A stretch of 64,000 bases of DNA from Allobosea robiniae (GCF_900102525.1 NZ_FNBZ01000004.1:248001-312000); one strand, 5' to 3'. Numbered from the stretch's first letter, positions 27,444 to 36,856 are shown. Notes: generated by a model from the sequence alone, not told the origin. Program-made: numbers and translations.

Positions 27444-29003
27444 TCAGAGCTTCACTTCGCCGACGCTCATCGTCAGCGCCTGGTTCACCTTGAAGTTCTG
27501 CACGCCCTGGCGCCAGAGATTGGAGGCATGCACGAAGCCGAGCACGCCGATCGGCGCATCGCGGGCCAGGATCATCTGCATCTTGCCGTAAATGTCCTTG
27601 AGCTTGGCCTGATCGCTTTCGGCGAAGGCAGCCGACATCAATGCGTTGAGCTCGGCATTGTCGTAGCCGGTGCTTTTCGACAGGAACTGCCCGGGCATCA
27701 CGGTATTGGCGATCGTATAGGTCGGCTCGCCCGGCGACATGTAGACCTGCATCGCCATCTGATGCTCGCCCCGGGCGATCTGCTGGATCAGCACCGAGAA
27801 CTCGTAGACCTTGAGGTTGAGCTTGATGCCGATCTTGGCGAGCTGCGCCTGCAGGAAGATCGCCGCGTCCTTGGTGTCGAGCAGATAGGGCTCTGCCTGG
27901 ATGCTGATGTCGATCTCGGCGCCGTTGGGATATTTCGACTTGGCCAGGAACTGCTTCGCTCTCTCCAGGTCGAAAGCGATTTCCTTGTCGGCCTCGGGAT
28001 TGTACCACCAGCCCCGCGGTGGCGCGAGCCCGCCGGTCGGGTCGAGCAGGCCGTAATAGACCTTGTCGGCTATGGTCTTGCGATCCGTGGCGCAGGCCAG
28101 CGCCTTGCGGAAATTCACATCGTCGAACGGCGCCTTGAGATTGTTGGTGAACATCAGCAGCGAGCCGCCCAGCGTCGGCCGCGAGGCGCCAGCCACGTTC
28201 GGCATGGTCTTCAGGCGATTGAACTCGCGCGGCGGCGGGGCGCTGATGATGTCGACCTGCCCGGTCAGCAGATAGGCGACGCGCGTCGCATCCTCGGGGA
28301 TCATCTTGACGACGAGCCGGTCCCAGGCCGGCAGGCCCTTGCGCCAGTAGTTCGGATTCTTCCTGAAGCTGATATAGTCGTTCGGCTTCCACTCCTCGAA
28401 GACACCGAACCCGGTCCCAATGCCGGCGGGCCTCTGCTTGAAGTACTCGTCGCCATGCTCCTTGCGAGAGCCGGCGGGGAAGATGCCCATGTACTTGGTG
28501 AGGAAATAGACCCACTGCCCGTAGGGCTCGGCGAGTTCGATCTGGACCTTAAGCGGATCGAGCACGCTCACCTTCGCGATCTTGGCGAAGATCGGCCGGC
28601 GGAGCGCTTTGTTGGCGGGATCGAGGAGATAGTCGAAGGAGTATTTCACGTCCTCCGCCGTCATCTTCTTGCCGTTGTGGAAGGTGACGTCGTCGCGCAG
28701 CTCGAAAGTATACGTCTTCTGGTCGGCCGATACGGTCGGCAGGGCCTTGGCGAGCTGCGGCTTCAGCACGCCGTCGACATCGTATTCGACTAGGTTCTCG
28801 AACACGGTCTGGCCGAGCACCATGGCATCGTGATTGAGCTGATTTATCGGATCGATGGTGATTGGATTGCTCGGCAGGACGATGGTCAGCGTCTTGCCGT
28901 TATTGGGCTGGGCGTGAAGCAGGCTCGCGGGCAAGAGGCTGCCCAAGGCTCCGCCTGCTGCAGTTGCGAGAAAAGCACGGCGATTTGTCGGCACGGTCAG
29001 CAT
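27444..29003 (-). CDS. Peptide-type ABC transporter substrate-binding protein, Tat-type leader
   Basis: A 519-aa SBP_bac_5 protein, first gene of the hydantoinase-ABC operon. The leader has NRRAFLATAAGG with a twin-arginine-like RRAFL followed by a hydrophobic stretch and AHA/AQP cleavage region near residue 32, so export through Tat is likely. AGGGGAA precedes the ATG. The mature part has LAKALPTVSADQKTYTFELRDDVTFHNGKKMTAEDVKYSFDY. It defines specificity of this importer; a cyclic amide or peptide is inferred from hyuAB. Confidence 0.9.
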   Translation of the reverse strand: MLTVPTNRRAFLATAAGGALGSLLPASLLHAQPNNGKTLTIVLPSNPITIDPINQLNHDAMVLGQTVFENLVEYDVDGVLKPQLAKALPTVSADQKTYTFELRDDVTFHNGKKMTAEDVKYSFDYLLDPANKALRRPIFAKIAKVSVLDPLKVQIELAEPYGQWVYFLTKYMGIFPAGSRKEHGDEYFKQRPAGIGTGFGVFEEWKPNDYISFRKNPNYWRKGLPAWDRLVVKMIPEDATRVAYLLTGQVDIISAPPPREFNRLKTMPNVAGASRPTLGGSLLMFTNNLKAPFDDVNFRKALACATDRKTIADKVYYGLLDPTGGLAPPRGWWYNPEADKEIAFDLERAKQFLAKSKYPNGAEIDISIQAEPYLLDTKDAAIFLQAQLAKIGIKLNLKVYEFSVLIQQIARGEHQMAMQVYMSPGEPTYTIANTVMPGQFLSKSTGYDNAELNALMSAAFAESDQAKLKDIYGKMQMILARDAPIGVLGFVHASNLWRQGVQNFKVNQALTMSVGEVKL

Positions 29004-29147
29004 CGAACTTCCCCTGTTTTATTGGCAATGCCTTGGCGGCGCCGGAAGCCGGCGCCGCGCCGAACGAGAGAAAACTAGATCGCTGCGCCGACGATTAAAA
29101 ATAGGAAGTGCTTGCTGCTTGATTGTCTTTCGCTATCGTCTTGAACG

Positions 29148-30038
29148 ATGCGCTATACCTTCGGCCAAGCGGAAGCGTTCTATTGGGTGGCCCGGCTCGG
29201 CGGTTTCCGCGCCGCGGCCCAGCACCTCAACCTGTCGCAGCCGACGGTCAGCCTGCGCATCAAGGAGCTGGAGCGCATCCTCGGCGGAGAGCTCTTCGAC
29301 CGCTCGCTCTACCGGCCGGCCCCGACGACGCTCGGCAATGCGATCTATGCCGATATCGAGCGCATGCTTGCCCATGCCGAGCAGGTGCAGCGTCACAGCA
29401 AGGACGGCCTGCACGGCAGGAGTCTCCTGCGGATCGGCGCCGCCGATTCCTTCGCAGCCGCGATCCTGCCCGATCTGCTTGCCCAGTTGGCGCGCCGCCA
29501 TGCCGAATTGCAGGTCGACGTCACCGTCGACTTCAGCACCAAGCTTGAACAGCTCCTGCTCGACCGCTCGATCGACATCGCCTTCCTCTCGCAGCCGCGC
29601 GCGCATGAGGGGGTCACCATCGTCCCGCTCTGGCTGATCGATCTGGTCTGGGTAATCGGCGAGGGCCTTCCCTTCAGCGGCAATATCGCGACGCCCGAGA
29701 ACCTGGTCGACTTGCCGATCTTTACCAACAGCTCGCCATCGGGCCTGTTCACGACCATCCAAATGTGGTTCGGCGCGCAGGGGCTGAAGCCGCGTCGGCT
29801 GAATACGTGCAATCCGCTGACGGTGATAGCTCGCCTCGCGAGCGCCGGCACCGGCGCGGCGATGATCCCGCGCGAGATGATCCATCTCTCGGGAGAGAAA
29901 CTGGCATTACGCGTGCTGGAAGCGCGCCCGGCGATCCCATCGCACAATCTATGTGCGATGTGGTGGAACAACGAATCTGCCGATGAATGCAGTTACCTCG
30001 TTAACCTCGCTGCCGATATCGCGAAGATCGGACGGTAA
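29148..30038 (+). CDS. LysR-family transcriptional regulator
   Basis: A 296-aa regulator with an N-terminal HTH (FYWVARLGGFRAAAQHLNLSQPTVSLRIKELE, residues 11-42) and a LysR effector domain. Divergent from the hydantoinase-ABC operon with 144 bp between starts, hence the likely local regulator. Its effector domain ends with the Gly-rich SAGTGAAMIPREM segment usual for the family. Confidence 0.9.
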   Translation: MRYTFGQAEAFYWVARLGGFRAAAQHLNLSQPTVSLRIKELERILGGELFDRSLYRPAPTTLGNAIYADIERMLAHAEQVQRHSKDGLHGRSLLRIGAADSFAAAILPDLLAQLARRHAELQVDVTVDFSTKLEQLLLDRSIDIAFLSQPRAHEGVTIVPLWLIDLVWVIGEGLPFSGNIATPENLVDLPIFTNSSPSGLFTTIQMWFGAQGLKPRRLNTCNPLTVIARLASAGTGAAMIPREMIHLSGEKLALRVLEARPAIPSHNLCAMWWNNESADECSYLVNLAADIAKIGR

Positions 30039-30053
30039 CGAGTCTCGGTATAT

Positions 30054-30097
30054 AAGTGTCCGCTTCCTGGCAAAGCTTGAATGTCAGCTTGTGGCGC
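30054..30097 (+). repeat. Copy C of degenerate 25-bp repeat, two units
   Basis: Units AAGTGTCCGCTTCCTGG and AATGTCAGCTTGTGGCGC, starts 26 bp apart, filling most of the 63-bp gap between the convergent LysR and mannitol-dehydrogenase genes. Confidence 0.6.
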
Positions 30098-30101
30098 GCC
30101 C

Positions 30102-31592
30102 CTACCCTTGTCGACGTGTGGCCAAACGCTCGGCCTCATCGAGGGTATGATGGGTCCCGAGATTGTAAAACGATGCCAACCAGCGATGCGTAGCCTCGAC
30201 GAGAAGAGGGTTGTCGCCCAACTCGCCGAACAACGACCGCTCAGAAAGAAGCGGCCGAGGATCGCAGCCCCCCTCGATCGCTCTCTCGCGCAGAATCTCA
30301 GCAATGGGATGCGAAACCTGCATAGGCTTCCCCTGCTCATCCGTTCCGCGAACGCGACGCAGCCAAGCCGCGAGAGCCAGTGCGAGGAACGTCACATCGC
30401 CGCCGGACTGTAGTCTGTCGCGGATCGGATCGACGAGGTAGTTCAAGGGCGCGTCGGTATTGACGCGCTGCACGGTGTCCCGAATGGCCGGATTGGCGAA
30501 GCGTTCGATGAGCCGCGCCTTGTAGGCCGCCAGATCGACGCCCGGAATGTCCGGCAATGTCGGTCCTGTTTCGCGCTCCATCAAGGCCATCATGACCGCG
30601 CGGATTCGCGAATCGGCGAGGGATTCATCGATCGTGACGTATCCAGCGAGCTGACCCAGGCCGGAAACAGCGAGGTGGCTGGCGTTGAGCAATCGCAGCT
30701 TCATGAACTCGTACGGCGCGACGTCCGGCACAAACTGGGCTCCGACCTGCTCCCAGGCTGGGCGACCTGCTGGAAAGCGGTCCTCGATCACCCACTGGCT
30801 GAAGGTTTCGGATATGACGGGCCAGCGATCCGCGAGACCGTGCCGGGTGGCAAGCTCATCGATATCCGCCTGCGCCGTGACAGGCGTGATGCGATCGACC
30901 ATCGTCGAGGGAAAGGCGACCTCGCGTTCGATCCACGCCGCAAGTGCATCGTCTCTCAAGCCGGCCAATGCCAGGACGGCCCTGCGGAGAACCTTCCCGT
31001 TGTGCTGGATGTTGTCGCAGGTCAGCAGCGTCGGAGGGGCCGTTCCGGCATGCTTCCGCCGACGAAGCGTCTCGACGATCAGGCCGATCGCGCTGCGGGG
31101 ATTGCCGGGACTTTGGAGGTCGGCGCGAATCAGCGCGTGATCGGGATCGAGCTGCTTCGTCGCCGGATTCAGGCAATAGCCGTTTTCCGTGACCGTGAGG
31201 CTGATGATCCTGATCGCCGGGTCGTCGAGCTTCGCCAGCAGTGCTTCACTTGACTGCGTGGCATCGACAAGGCCGACAAGCGAAGCGATGACCCGAGCGC
31301 GCTCCTGAGCCCCCTCCCGCTCGACGAGGGTGTAGAGCGCGTCCTGCGGAGCCAGGCTTTCTCCCATGCGCCGATCATTGGGCACCAGCAGGCAGCCGAG
31401 GATTCCCCAGTCGAGCGCTTGGGGATCCTCCTCCATCAATTCCTGCGTGTATCGCGCCATATGAGCGCGATGAAAGCCGCCCAGACCGATATGAGCGATG
31501 CCTGCCTTGACCTGCGCCGGGTCGAATCGAGGACGTTCCACGGAGGGTGGTAAGACCGGCAGGTTACGACGGTTCAGCGCGATGGGGGGCAT
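30102..31592 (-). CDS. Mannitol dehydrogenase family protein (polyol/uronate oxidoreductase)
   Basis: A 496-aa long-chain polyol dehydrogenase. The NAD-binding region IAHIGLGGFHRAHMARY is at about residue 32; the catalytic KLRLLNASH segment (Lys, Asn, His) is near 297. Family members oxidise D-mannitol, D-arabinitol, D-mannonate or related polyols to ketoses. It lies 30 bp after a PfkB sugar kinase gene and with a SorC regulator, divergent from a CUT1 sugar importer, so the module probably imports a polyol, oxidises it to a ketose and phosphorylates that. The exact polyol is not determinable here. Confidence 0.88.
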   Translation of the reverse strand: MPPIALNRRNLPVLPPSVERPRFDPAQVKAGIAHIGLGGFHRAHMARYTQELMEEDPQALDWGILGCLLVPNDRRMGESLAPQDALYTLVEREGAQERARVIASLVGLVDATQSSEALLAKLDDPAIRIISLTVTENGYCLNPATKQLDPDHALIRADLQSPGNPRSAIGLIVETLRRRKHAGTAPPTLLTCDNIQHNGKVLRRAVLALAGLRDDALAAWIEREVAFPSTMVDRITPVTAQADIDELATRHGLADRWPVISETFSQWVIEDRFPAGRPAWEQVGAQFVPDVAPYEFMKLRLLNASHLAVSGLGQLAGYVTIDESLADSRIRAVMMALMERETGPTLPDIPGVDLAAYKARLIERFANPAIRDTVQRVNTDAPLNYLVDPIRDRLQSGGDVTFLALALAAWLRRVRGTDEQGKPMQVSHPIAEILRERAIEGGCDPRPLLSERSLFGELGDNPLLVEATHRWLASFYNLGTHHTLDEAERLATRRQG

Positions 31593-31622
31593 GGCAGTCT
31601 CATTCTCGCGAACGGGTGGCCT

Positions 31623-32600
31623 CTAGCGGACGACGCCTGCGCGGACGGCATCTGCGTTGGCCGGATTTGGCAGCATTTCGGCCAGCCGCGGAGGGTCGGC
31701 TCCGCGGCGAGAGCAGGTTATCGCGGCGGCGGTCACGGCGAAGGCCAGGACCTCTGACACATGCGCGTCGTCCAGCGCGGCCACGCCTTCGCGTGACAGG
31801 AGGCCGTACTGATCCAGCCGCGCGAGCAGGGCAGCGTGGAAGCTGTCGCCCGCACCCACCGTATCCACGGCCTCGACCGGCCGACCGGTTTCGACGATGG
31901 GGTCCCGCCCCGGGCGCCAGGCAACCGCACCTTTTGCACCATGGGTGATGACGCAAAGCGCGGCGCCGGCGGCAAACCAGTTGGCCGTCACCTCGCGATG
32001 GGACATGCCGGGAAACGCGATGCCGAGATCCTCGTCGCTTGCCTTGATGATGCCGGCATCGGGGAGGAACTCGGCGAACTGTCGGCGCCAGCGCGCAAGG
32101 TCAGGGATCACCGTCGGTCGCAGGTTGGGGTCGATGGAGATCAGCCGTTTGCCCGCCTCGCGCCGGGCGAGCGCAAGATGCGCGCTCGCGACGGGCTCGA
32201 CCGCCAGCGTGAAGGAGCCCATAACGATGGCGCGCGTATCCTTGTCGAGCTCCTTCGGCAGGTCGGCGACGTCGATGCTGCGATCCGCCTTGCCTTCACC
32301 ATGGAACGCGTAGGCGGGTTGCCCGTCCGTGTCCTTCCCGACGACGCTGATGGTGGTCAAGCGCGCGCTTTCGACGGCGTGCGCGACGCCGACCCCCTCA
32401 GCGACGAGGCGTGAACGGATGGCGGCGCCGAATATGTCGGAGGACAACCCGCCGAAGAAGGATGTCGTCACGCCGAGCCTGGCAAGGCCGATGGCCACAT
32501 TGTAGGGCGAGCCGCCGAGGACCGGCTGCGCTCGCATGGTTCCGTCGTCGATGCTCACGAACAGGTCGATGATCGCTTCGCCGCACACCAGAATGCTCAT
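31623..32600 (-). CDS. PfkB-family carbohydrate kinase (fructokinase-like)
   Basis: A 325-aa ribokinase-fold kinase. Start at 32600 gives MSILVCGEAIIDLF, the usual N-terminus; GGSPYNVAIGLARLG (PfkB signature 1) is near residue 31 and the catalytic VDTVGAGDSFHAALL (signature 2 with GAGD) near 250. It phosphorylates a ketose such as fructose, as judged by family and by the neighbouring polyol dehydrogenase (inference). 40 bp after the SorC-type regulator gene. Confidence 0.88.
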   Translation of the reverse strand: MSILVCGEAIIDLFVSIDDGTMRAQPVLGGSPYNVAIGLARLGVTTSFFGGLSSDIFGAAIRSRLVAEGVGVAHAVESARLTTISVVGKDTDGQPAYAFHGEGKADRSIDVADLPKELDKDTRAIVMGSFTLAVEPVASAHLALARREAGKRLISIDPNLRPTVIPDLARWRRQFAEFLPDAGIIKASDEDLGIAFPGMSHREVTANWFAAGAALCVITHGAKGAVAWRPGRDPIVETGRPVEAVDTVGAGDSFHAALLARLDQYGLLSREGVAALDDAHVSEVLAFAVTAAAITCSRRGADPPRLAEMLPNPANADAVRAGVVR

Positions 32601-32640
32601 GAAGCGGCGCCTTCCGCTCGGGCGTTCGCGGCAGCGTCGA

Positions 32641-33621
32641 TCATGGCAGCGAATCCAGCACGAACTGGGCCGTCTTCGCATCGGTCACGAGCGTGGTCGC
32701 GGCCTTGGCGCGAACGCAGGCCAGGACCGCGTCGGCGCGCGCATATCCGCCGACGGCCACGCGGTCTGGAACGATGATGAAATCTTCGTAGGAGATCGTC
32801 AGACAGCGCTCGGACAGGGAGCGGCAGATGCGTCGCCCGTCCGCGTCAAAGATGTGTCCCAGAATCTCGGCCGTCGCGCCGGCTTCGGCCGCTTCGGCGC
32901 GCACGGTCTCGTCGAGACTCTCGAAGACCCCCGAGCCGTCCGGTTTCCAGGCCCCGACTGAGAACAGCACGCGTGTCAGCTTCTCGAACTGCGCGATACT
33001 GTCGGCGATACCGATCTGCTCGCGCAGGGATGCGACCAGAGCCGCGTCGGCGAGCAGCAGCGGGGCATAGATCGGAAAGGTCTGGCCGCGGAAGCGCATG
33101 GCCATCGCACGGATCATCTCGGCCGGGTTATGTTCGAAATAGGTGGCACGGCTGACACCCGACAGCTGGACGATCGAGCGGCCGGGCAGTTCGCCGATCC
33201 GATCGAGGATGCGGCTGGTCGTCCGCCCCGCGACAAGGCCCACGACGTCCTCCGATGCTCCCGCCTCGACGAGGTAGGAAGCGGCGGCGGCGGCGAGTAT
33301 CGCAAGCTCGGACGCCGGATCGGTGGCGGGAAGCACGATCGCGCGCCGCAAGCCCGCCTTGTGCATCAGCGCCGACGACAGGGTAAAGTCCACGTCGGCC
33401 GGCGGGCGGATATCGATGCGGACGAGCCCGGCGCTGCGCGCCTGTTCCAACAGGCGGGATACGGCGAAGCGGCTGATCCCCAGGCGCTTGGCGATCGCCA
33501 CCTTCGGCTCCTCGTCGATGTAGAAGCTGCGGGCGACTTCCAGAAGCTGGATAGTGCGGGCCGCGGATCGAGCCCCCCGCGCCCGCGGGACGCTCTCGTC
33601 TCCGATCGGCTTCTCGCTCAT
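32641..33621 (-). CDS. SorC/DeoR-type sugar-binding transcriptional regulator
   Basis: A 326-aa regulator: N-terminal helix-turn-helix (FYIDEEPKVAIAKRLGISRFAVSRLLEQARSAGLVRIDI) followed by a NagB-like sugar-phosphate-binding domain (LVAGRTTSRILDRIGELPG; VGAWKPDGSGVFESL; VAVGGYARADAVLACVRA). Start at 33621 is chosen over in-frame 33705 because GGGGACGG precedes it and the HTH then lies at the normal distance. It is divergent from the CUT1 operon, whose promoter region holds twin operator-like sites at 33750-33783. Confidence 0.88.
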   Translation of the reverse strand: MSEKPIGDESVPRARGARSAARTIQLLEVARSFYIDEEPKVAIAKRLGISRFAVSRLLEQARSAGLVRIDIRPPADVDFTLSSALMHKAGLRRAIVLPATDPASELAILAAAAASYLVEAGASEDVVGLVAGRTTSRILDRIGELPGRSIVQLSGVSRATYFEHNPAEMIRAMAMRFRGQTFPIYAPLLLADAALVASLREQIGIADSIAQFEKLTRVLFSVGAWKPDGSGVFESLDETVRAEAAEAGATAEILGHIFDADGRRICRSLSERCLTISYEDFIIVPDRVAVGGYARADAVLACVRAKAATTLVTDAKTAQFVLDSLP

Positions 33622-33739
33622 GACCGTCCCCGTTCCAGCATCGCGTGGCTCCCAGCTACGTCCATCGACCCTCGTTACACGATCATGTTGCGAGGCAGGA
33701 GCCACGCGATTGCGGATACCGTCTCTTCAGCCAGCTAAA

Positions 33740-33783
33740 TTGACCGGCCTGCTCATATGTGCATACATGCGCTCAAATGGGCA
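33740..33783 (+). promoter_or_regulatory. Promoter with twin SorC-type operator sites
   Basis: A candidate promoter TTGACC (33740-33745), 17 nt, ATACAT (33763-33768) lies about 42 bp before the sugar-binding-protein ATG. Two near-identical 13-mers, GCTCATATGTGCA (33751-33763) and GCTCAAATGGGCA (33771-33783), start exactly 20 bp apart; the first extended by one T is almost a palindrome (TGC-N-CATATG-N-GCA). The two-turn spacing and overlap with the -10 region suggest cooperative repression by the divergent SorC-type protein. Confidence 0.55.
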
Positions 33784-33809
33784 AACAAGCCTTAACGCGG
33801 GAGAGAAAC

Positions 33810-35159
33810 ATGGCTTTGTCACGTCGCGAGATTCTTCTGTCCGGTGTCGTGTTCGGCATGACCGGTGTGGCGTTCGGGAGCGCTCAAGCGGCCGAATTCG
33901 CGGCCTGGGAAGCCGGGCTGAAGGGCAAGCCTGCTCGCGAGATCCGCATCCTCGCGATCTCGCATCCCGCCTCGGACGCCATGAAGGCGCTGACGCCGGA
34001 ATTCGAGGCTGCGACCGGGATCAAGGTAACGTGGGAGGTCGTCGGCAGCGGCGAGATCATGTCCAAGCAGCTGCTGGCCCAGACCGCGCGCGACACCTCC
34101 TATGACGTCTATATGGTGCGCGGCACGGCGCTCGCCGAATACAAGGCCAAGCGGATGCTGGCGGATCTAGGCGACCTGCTCAAGGACAAGGACGCGACAC
34201 CGGACGACTACGATTTCGAAGATATCCATGTCGCCTACCGGCAGGGCATCGGTACGGCGAAGGGCAAGACGCTCGGCATTCCCGTCGCCGGCGAGACGTT
34301 CTTCCTGTCCTATCGCAAGGACCTGTTCGAGAAATACGGCCGCAAGGCGCCCGACACGATGGACGAGCTGCTGGAAACGGCCCGCTTCTTCCAGAACAAG
34401 GAGCCGGGGCTCTATGGCATCTCGATGCGCGCCGAGACGGGGCGGACCCTCGCGTTGAGCTGGGAGCTGTTCACGCCGGCCTTCGGGGCGAACGTCATCG
34501 ATCAGAAGACCTGGGACGTCGCCGTCGACAGTCCCGAGACGCAGCAGTCGCTGGAATACCTTCTCGCCCTGCTCTCGAATGCACCGCCGGATATCGAAAC
34601 CTATAGCTGGGACGCAGCCGTCTCCGCTTTCGCCTCCGGCAAGACTGCCATGTGGTTTGATGCCACCTCGTTGCAGCCCTGGCTCACCGACACGACGAAA
34701 TCGAAGATCGTCGGCAAGGTCGGCTATGTCGCGCCGCCTTCCGGACCGAAGGGTCGCTTCGGACCGGTCGGCGGCTGGAGCCTGGGCCTTCCCGCGAACA
34801 GCCGCAACAAGGAGGCAGGCTGGGCCTTCATCGCCTGGATGACGTCGAAGCAAAAGGCGAAGGAGGTCGTTGCGAAGGGCGGCGTCCCCTCGCGTCTTTC
34901 GACCCTGACCAGCCCGGAATTCACGGCGCAGGACCCGGTGCTTGCCAAGGCGATCAAGGACAGCCTCGACGCCGCCGGCAACCTTCTCTCGATCGGGCGA
35001 AACTGGGTTCCACAGACAGCCGAGGCCAACAAGATCCAGCAGACCGCCGGCTTCTATGCGGGACAGGCGCTGCTGAAGAAGATGTCGCCGAAGGAGGCCC
35101 TGGCCGCTGCGAAGCCGGAACTGGAGCAGATCTCCGCCCGCATCAAGAAAAGCATCTGA
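33810..35159 (+). CDS. CUT1-type sugar/polyol ABC transporter substrate-binding protein
   Basis: A 449-aa SBP_bac_1 protein. ATG at 33810 follows CGGGAGAG and begins a leader with SRREILLSGVVFGMTGVAFGSAQA (twin-arginine-like RR, cleavage after AQA). The mature part shows ITWE..GSGEIMSKQLLAQTA and GGWSLGLPANSRNKEAGWAFIAWM, typical of CUT1 ligand proteins. It heads an operon with two permeases and an inositol-phosphatase-like gene, opposite the polyol dehydrogenase/kinase genes. Confidence 0.9.
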   Translation: MALSRREILLSGVVFGMTGVAFGSAQAAEFAAWEAGLKGKPAREIRILAISHPASDAMKALTPEFEAATGIKVTWEVVGSGEIMSKQLLAQTARDTSYDVYMVRGTALAEYKAKRMLADLGDLLKDKDATPDDYDFEDIHVAYRQGIGTAKGKTLGIPVAGETFFLSYRKDLFEKYGRKAPDTMDELLETARFFQNKEPGLYGISMRAETGRTLALSWELFTPAFGANVIDQKTWDVAVDSPETQQSLEYLLALLSNAPPDIETYSWDAAVSAFASGKTAMWFDATSLQPWLTDTTKSKIVGKVGYVAPPSGPKGRFGPVGGWSLGLPANSRNKEAGWAFIAWMTSKQKAKEVVAKGGVPSRLSTLTSPEFTAQDPVLAKAIKDSLDAAGNLLSIGRNWVPQTAEANKIQQTAGFYAGQALLKKMSPKEALAAAKPELEQISARIKKSI

Positions 35160-35192
35160 TCGTCGCAGGATGACGATGTATCGGCTCACGAC

Positions 35193-36065
35193 ATGATGAA
35201 GCGCCTGACGCCCTGGCTATGGGTGGGGCCTTCGGCTCTGCCCTTGCTGCTGCTGAGCGCCGTGCCGATCGCGCTGCTCGGCTATATCAGCCTGACCTCC
35301 TTTGAGATCGGCTACACCTGGTCGGATCGGGAGTTCGTCGGGCTCGACAACTACCGGCGCCTGCTGTCCGGCCGGGAGGTCGAGTTCTGGCCCGCCGTCA
35401 GGCTCAGCCTGATCGTCACCGTGGTCAGCGTCGTGGCCAAGACCTTGCTGGGGCTGGGCGTGGCGACGCTGCTCAGCAAGAAACTACGTTTCTCATACGT
35501 CGCGACGACGCTGATCATCCTGCCCATGGCGGTCAACCCAGCCATCGCCGGGCTGATGTGGAAGCTGATGCTCAGCTACGATTTCGGCATCGTGAATGCC
35601 GCGGCCGAAGGCGCGTTCGGTGTGAAGATCGTCTGGCTCGGCCAGAGCTATGCCCTGTTCTCGGTTCTGCTCGTCCTGGTCTGGATGCATTTCCCGCTCT
35701 CGGCGCTGATGATCCTCGCCGGCTTCCGCAACATCGCGCCCGAACCGCTCGAAGCCGCACGCCTCGATGGCTGCAGCGACCGGCAGGTGTTCTGGCTGAT
35801 CGTCGTCCCGCAACTGCGTCCCGTGATCCTCAGCAGCAGCATCTTCCAGGCGATCCTGGCTTTCCAGGCTTTCGGGCCGATCTTCACGCTGACGGATGGC
35901 GGCCCAGGCAACGCCACGACGATCCTGCCGCTCTACGTCTACAAGACGGCGTTCACGCTGGGTTCGGTCGGGCTTGCTGCAGCGGCCGCAGTCATCCTGG
36001 TCCTGATCATCACCGCCCTGTCCGGGCTGATGGTCGCGACGGGGCGCAAGGGGCAGCCGACATGA
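35193..36065 (+). CDS. CUT1 sugar ABC transporter permease (MalF/UgpA type)
   Basis: A 290-aa inner-membrane permease with six predicted helices; the EAA loop is EPLEAARLDGCSDRQVFWLIVVPQLRP near residue 185, and TLTDGGPGNATTILPLYVYKTAF near 232 is diagnostic of MalF-type subunits. It overlaps the next permease by ATGA. Confidence 0.9.
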   Translation: MMKRLTPWLWVGPSALPLLLLSAVPIALLGYISLTSFEIGYTWSDREFVGLDNYRRLLSGREVEFWPAVRLSLIVTVVSVVAKTLLGLGVATLLSKKLRFSYVATTLIILPMAVNPAIAGLMWKLMLSYDFGIVNAAAEGAFGVKIVWLGQSYALFSVLLVLVWMHFPLSALMILAGFRNIAPEPLEAARLDGCSDRQVFWLIVVPQLRPVILSSSIFQAILAFQAFGPIFTLTDGGPGNATTILPLYVYKTAFTLGSVGLAAAAAVILVLIITALSGLMVATGRKGQPT

Positions 36066-36856
36066 TGCAGGCTCGCCCGCGCGACTATCTCTGGCTCAGC
36101 CTCGCCTGCGCCTTCGCCGCCTTCCCCGTCTTCTACATGGTGGTGACCTCGCTCAAAACGCGGGCGCTGCTCTACGAGCCGGCGCGCTTCGTCTTCAGCC
36201 CTACCCTCGACAACTACCGGGCTGCGATCGTCAGCCACGGTCTCTACAAGTACATCGCTGACAGCCTGATCGTGTCGCTATCGAATGTGGTGCTCTGCCT
36301 GACATTGGGGACGGTCGCGGCCTACGCGATCCACAAGTTCAGCTTTCCGCGCAAGGAAGCCGTGGTCTTCGGCATCCTGTCCTCGCGCATCTTTCCCTCG
36401 ATCGCGCTGGTCCTGCCCTTCTATGTGCTCGGCCTGACCTTCGAGATGCTGGATACCTACGCGATCCTGATCCTGACCTTCATGGTCTTCAACCTGCCCT
36501 TCGTCGTGCTGATGATGCGCAGCTATCTCGCTGCGCTCGCGCCGGAGGTCGAGGAGGCCGCGTTGCTCGACGGTTGCAGCCGGTTCGGGGTGCTGATGAG
36601 GATCGTGCTGCCGCAGGTCCGGACGGGATTGTTCGCCACGGGGATCATGTGCTTCCTCGCCGCCTGGAACGAGTTCACCTACGCGCTCTTCTTGAGCTCC
36701 TCCAAGGTCAACATGGTTTCGACGGCGGTCGTCTTCTTCAAGACCGAGCGCGGGATCCTGTGGGGCGAGGTTTCCGCGCTCGGCGTGGTCGCCGTCCTGC
36801 CCGTCGTCATCCTCTGTTTCGTCGCCCAGAAATATCTCGTCAAAGGCATGTCGTGA
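36062..36856 (+). CDS. CUT1 sugar ABC transporter permease (MalG/UgpE type)
   Basis: A 264-aa permease starting at ATG 36062, which overlaps the upstream TGA. It has FPVFYMVVTSLKT in the first periplasmic loop, the EAA loop EEAALLDGCSRFGVLMRIVLPQVRTG and AAWNEFTYALFLSS, all typical of MalG. No MalK-like ATPase gene follows; the operon continues with an inositol-phosphatase-like gene. Confidence 0.9.
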   Translation: MMQARPRDYLWLSLACAFAAFPVFYMVVTSLKTRALLYEPARFVFSPTLDNYRAAIVSHGLYKYIADSLIVSLSNVVLCLTLGTVAAYAIHKFSFPRKEAVVFGILSSRIFPSIALVLPFYVLGLTFEMLDTYAILILTFMVFNLPFVVLMMRSYLAALAPEVEEAALLDGCSRFGVLMRIVLPQVRTGLFATGIMCFLAAWNEFTYALFLSSSKVNMVSTAVVFFKTERGILWGEVSALGVVAVLPVVILCFVAQKYLVKGMS

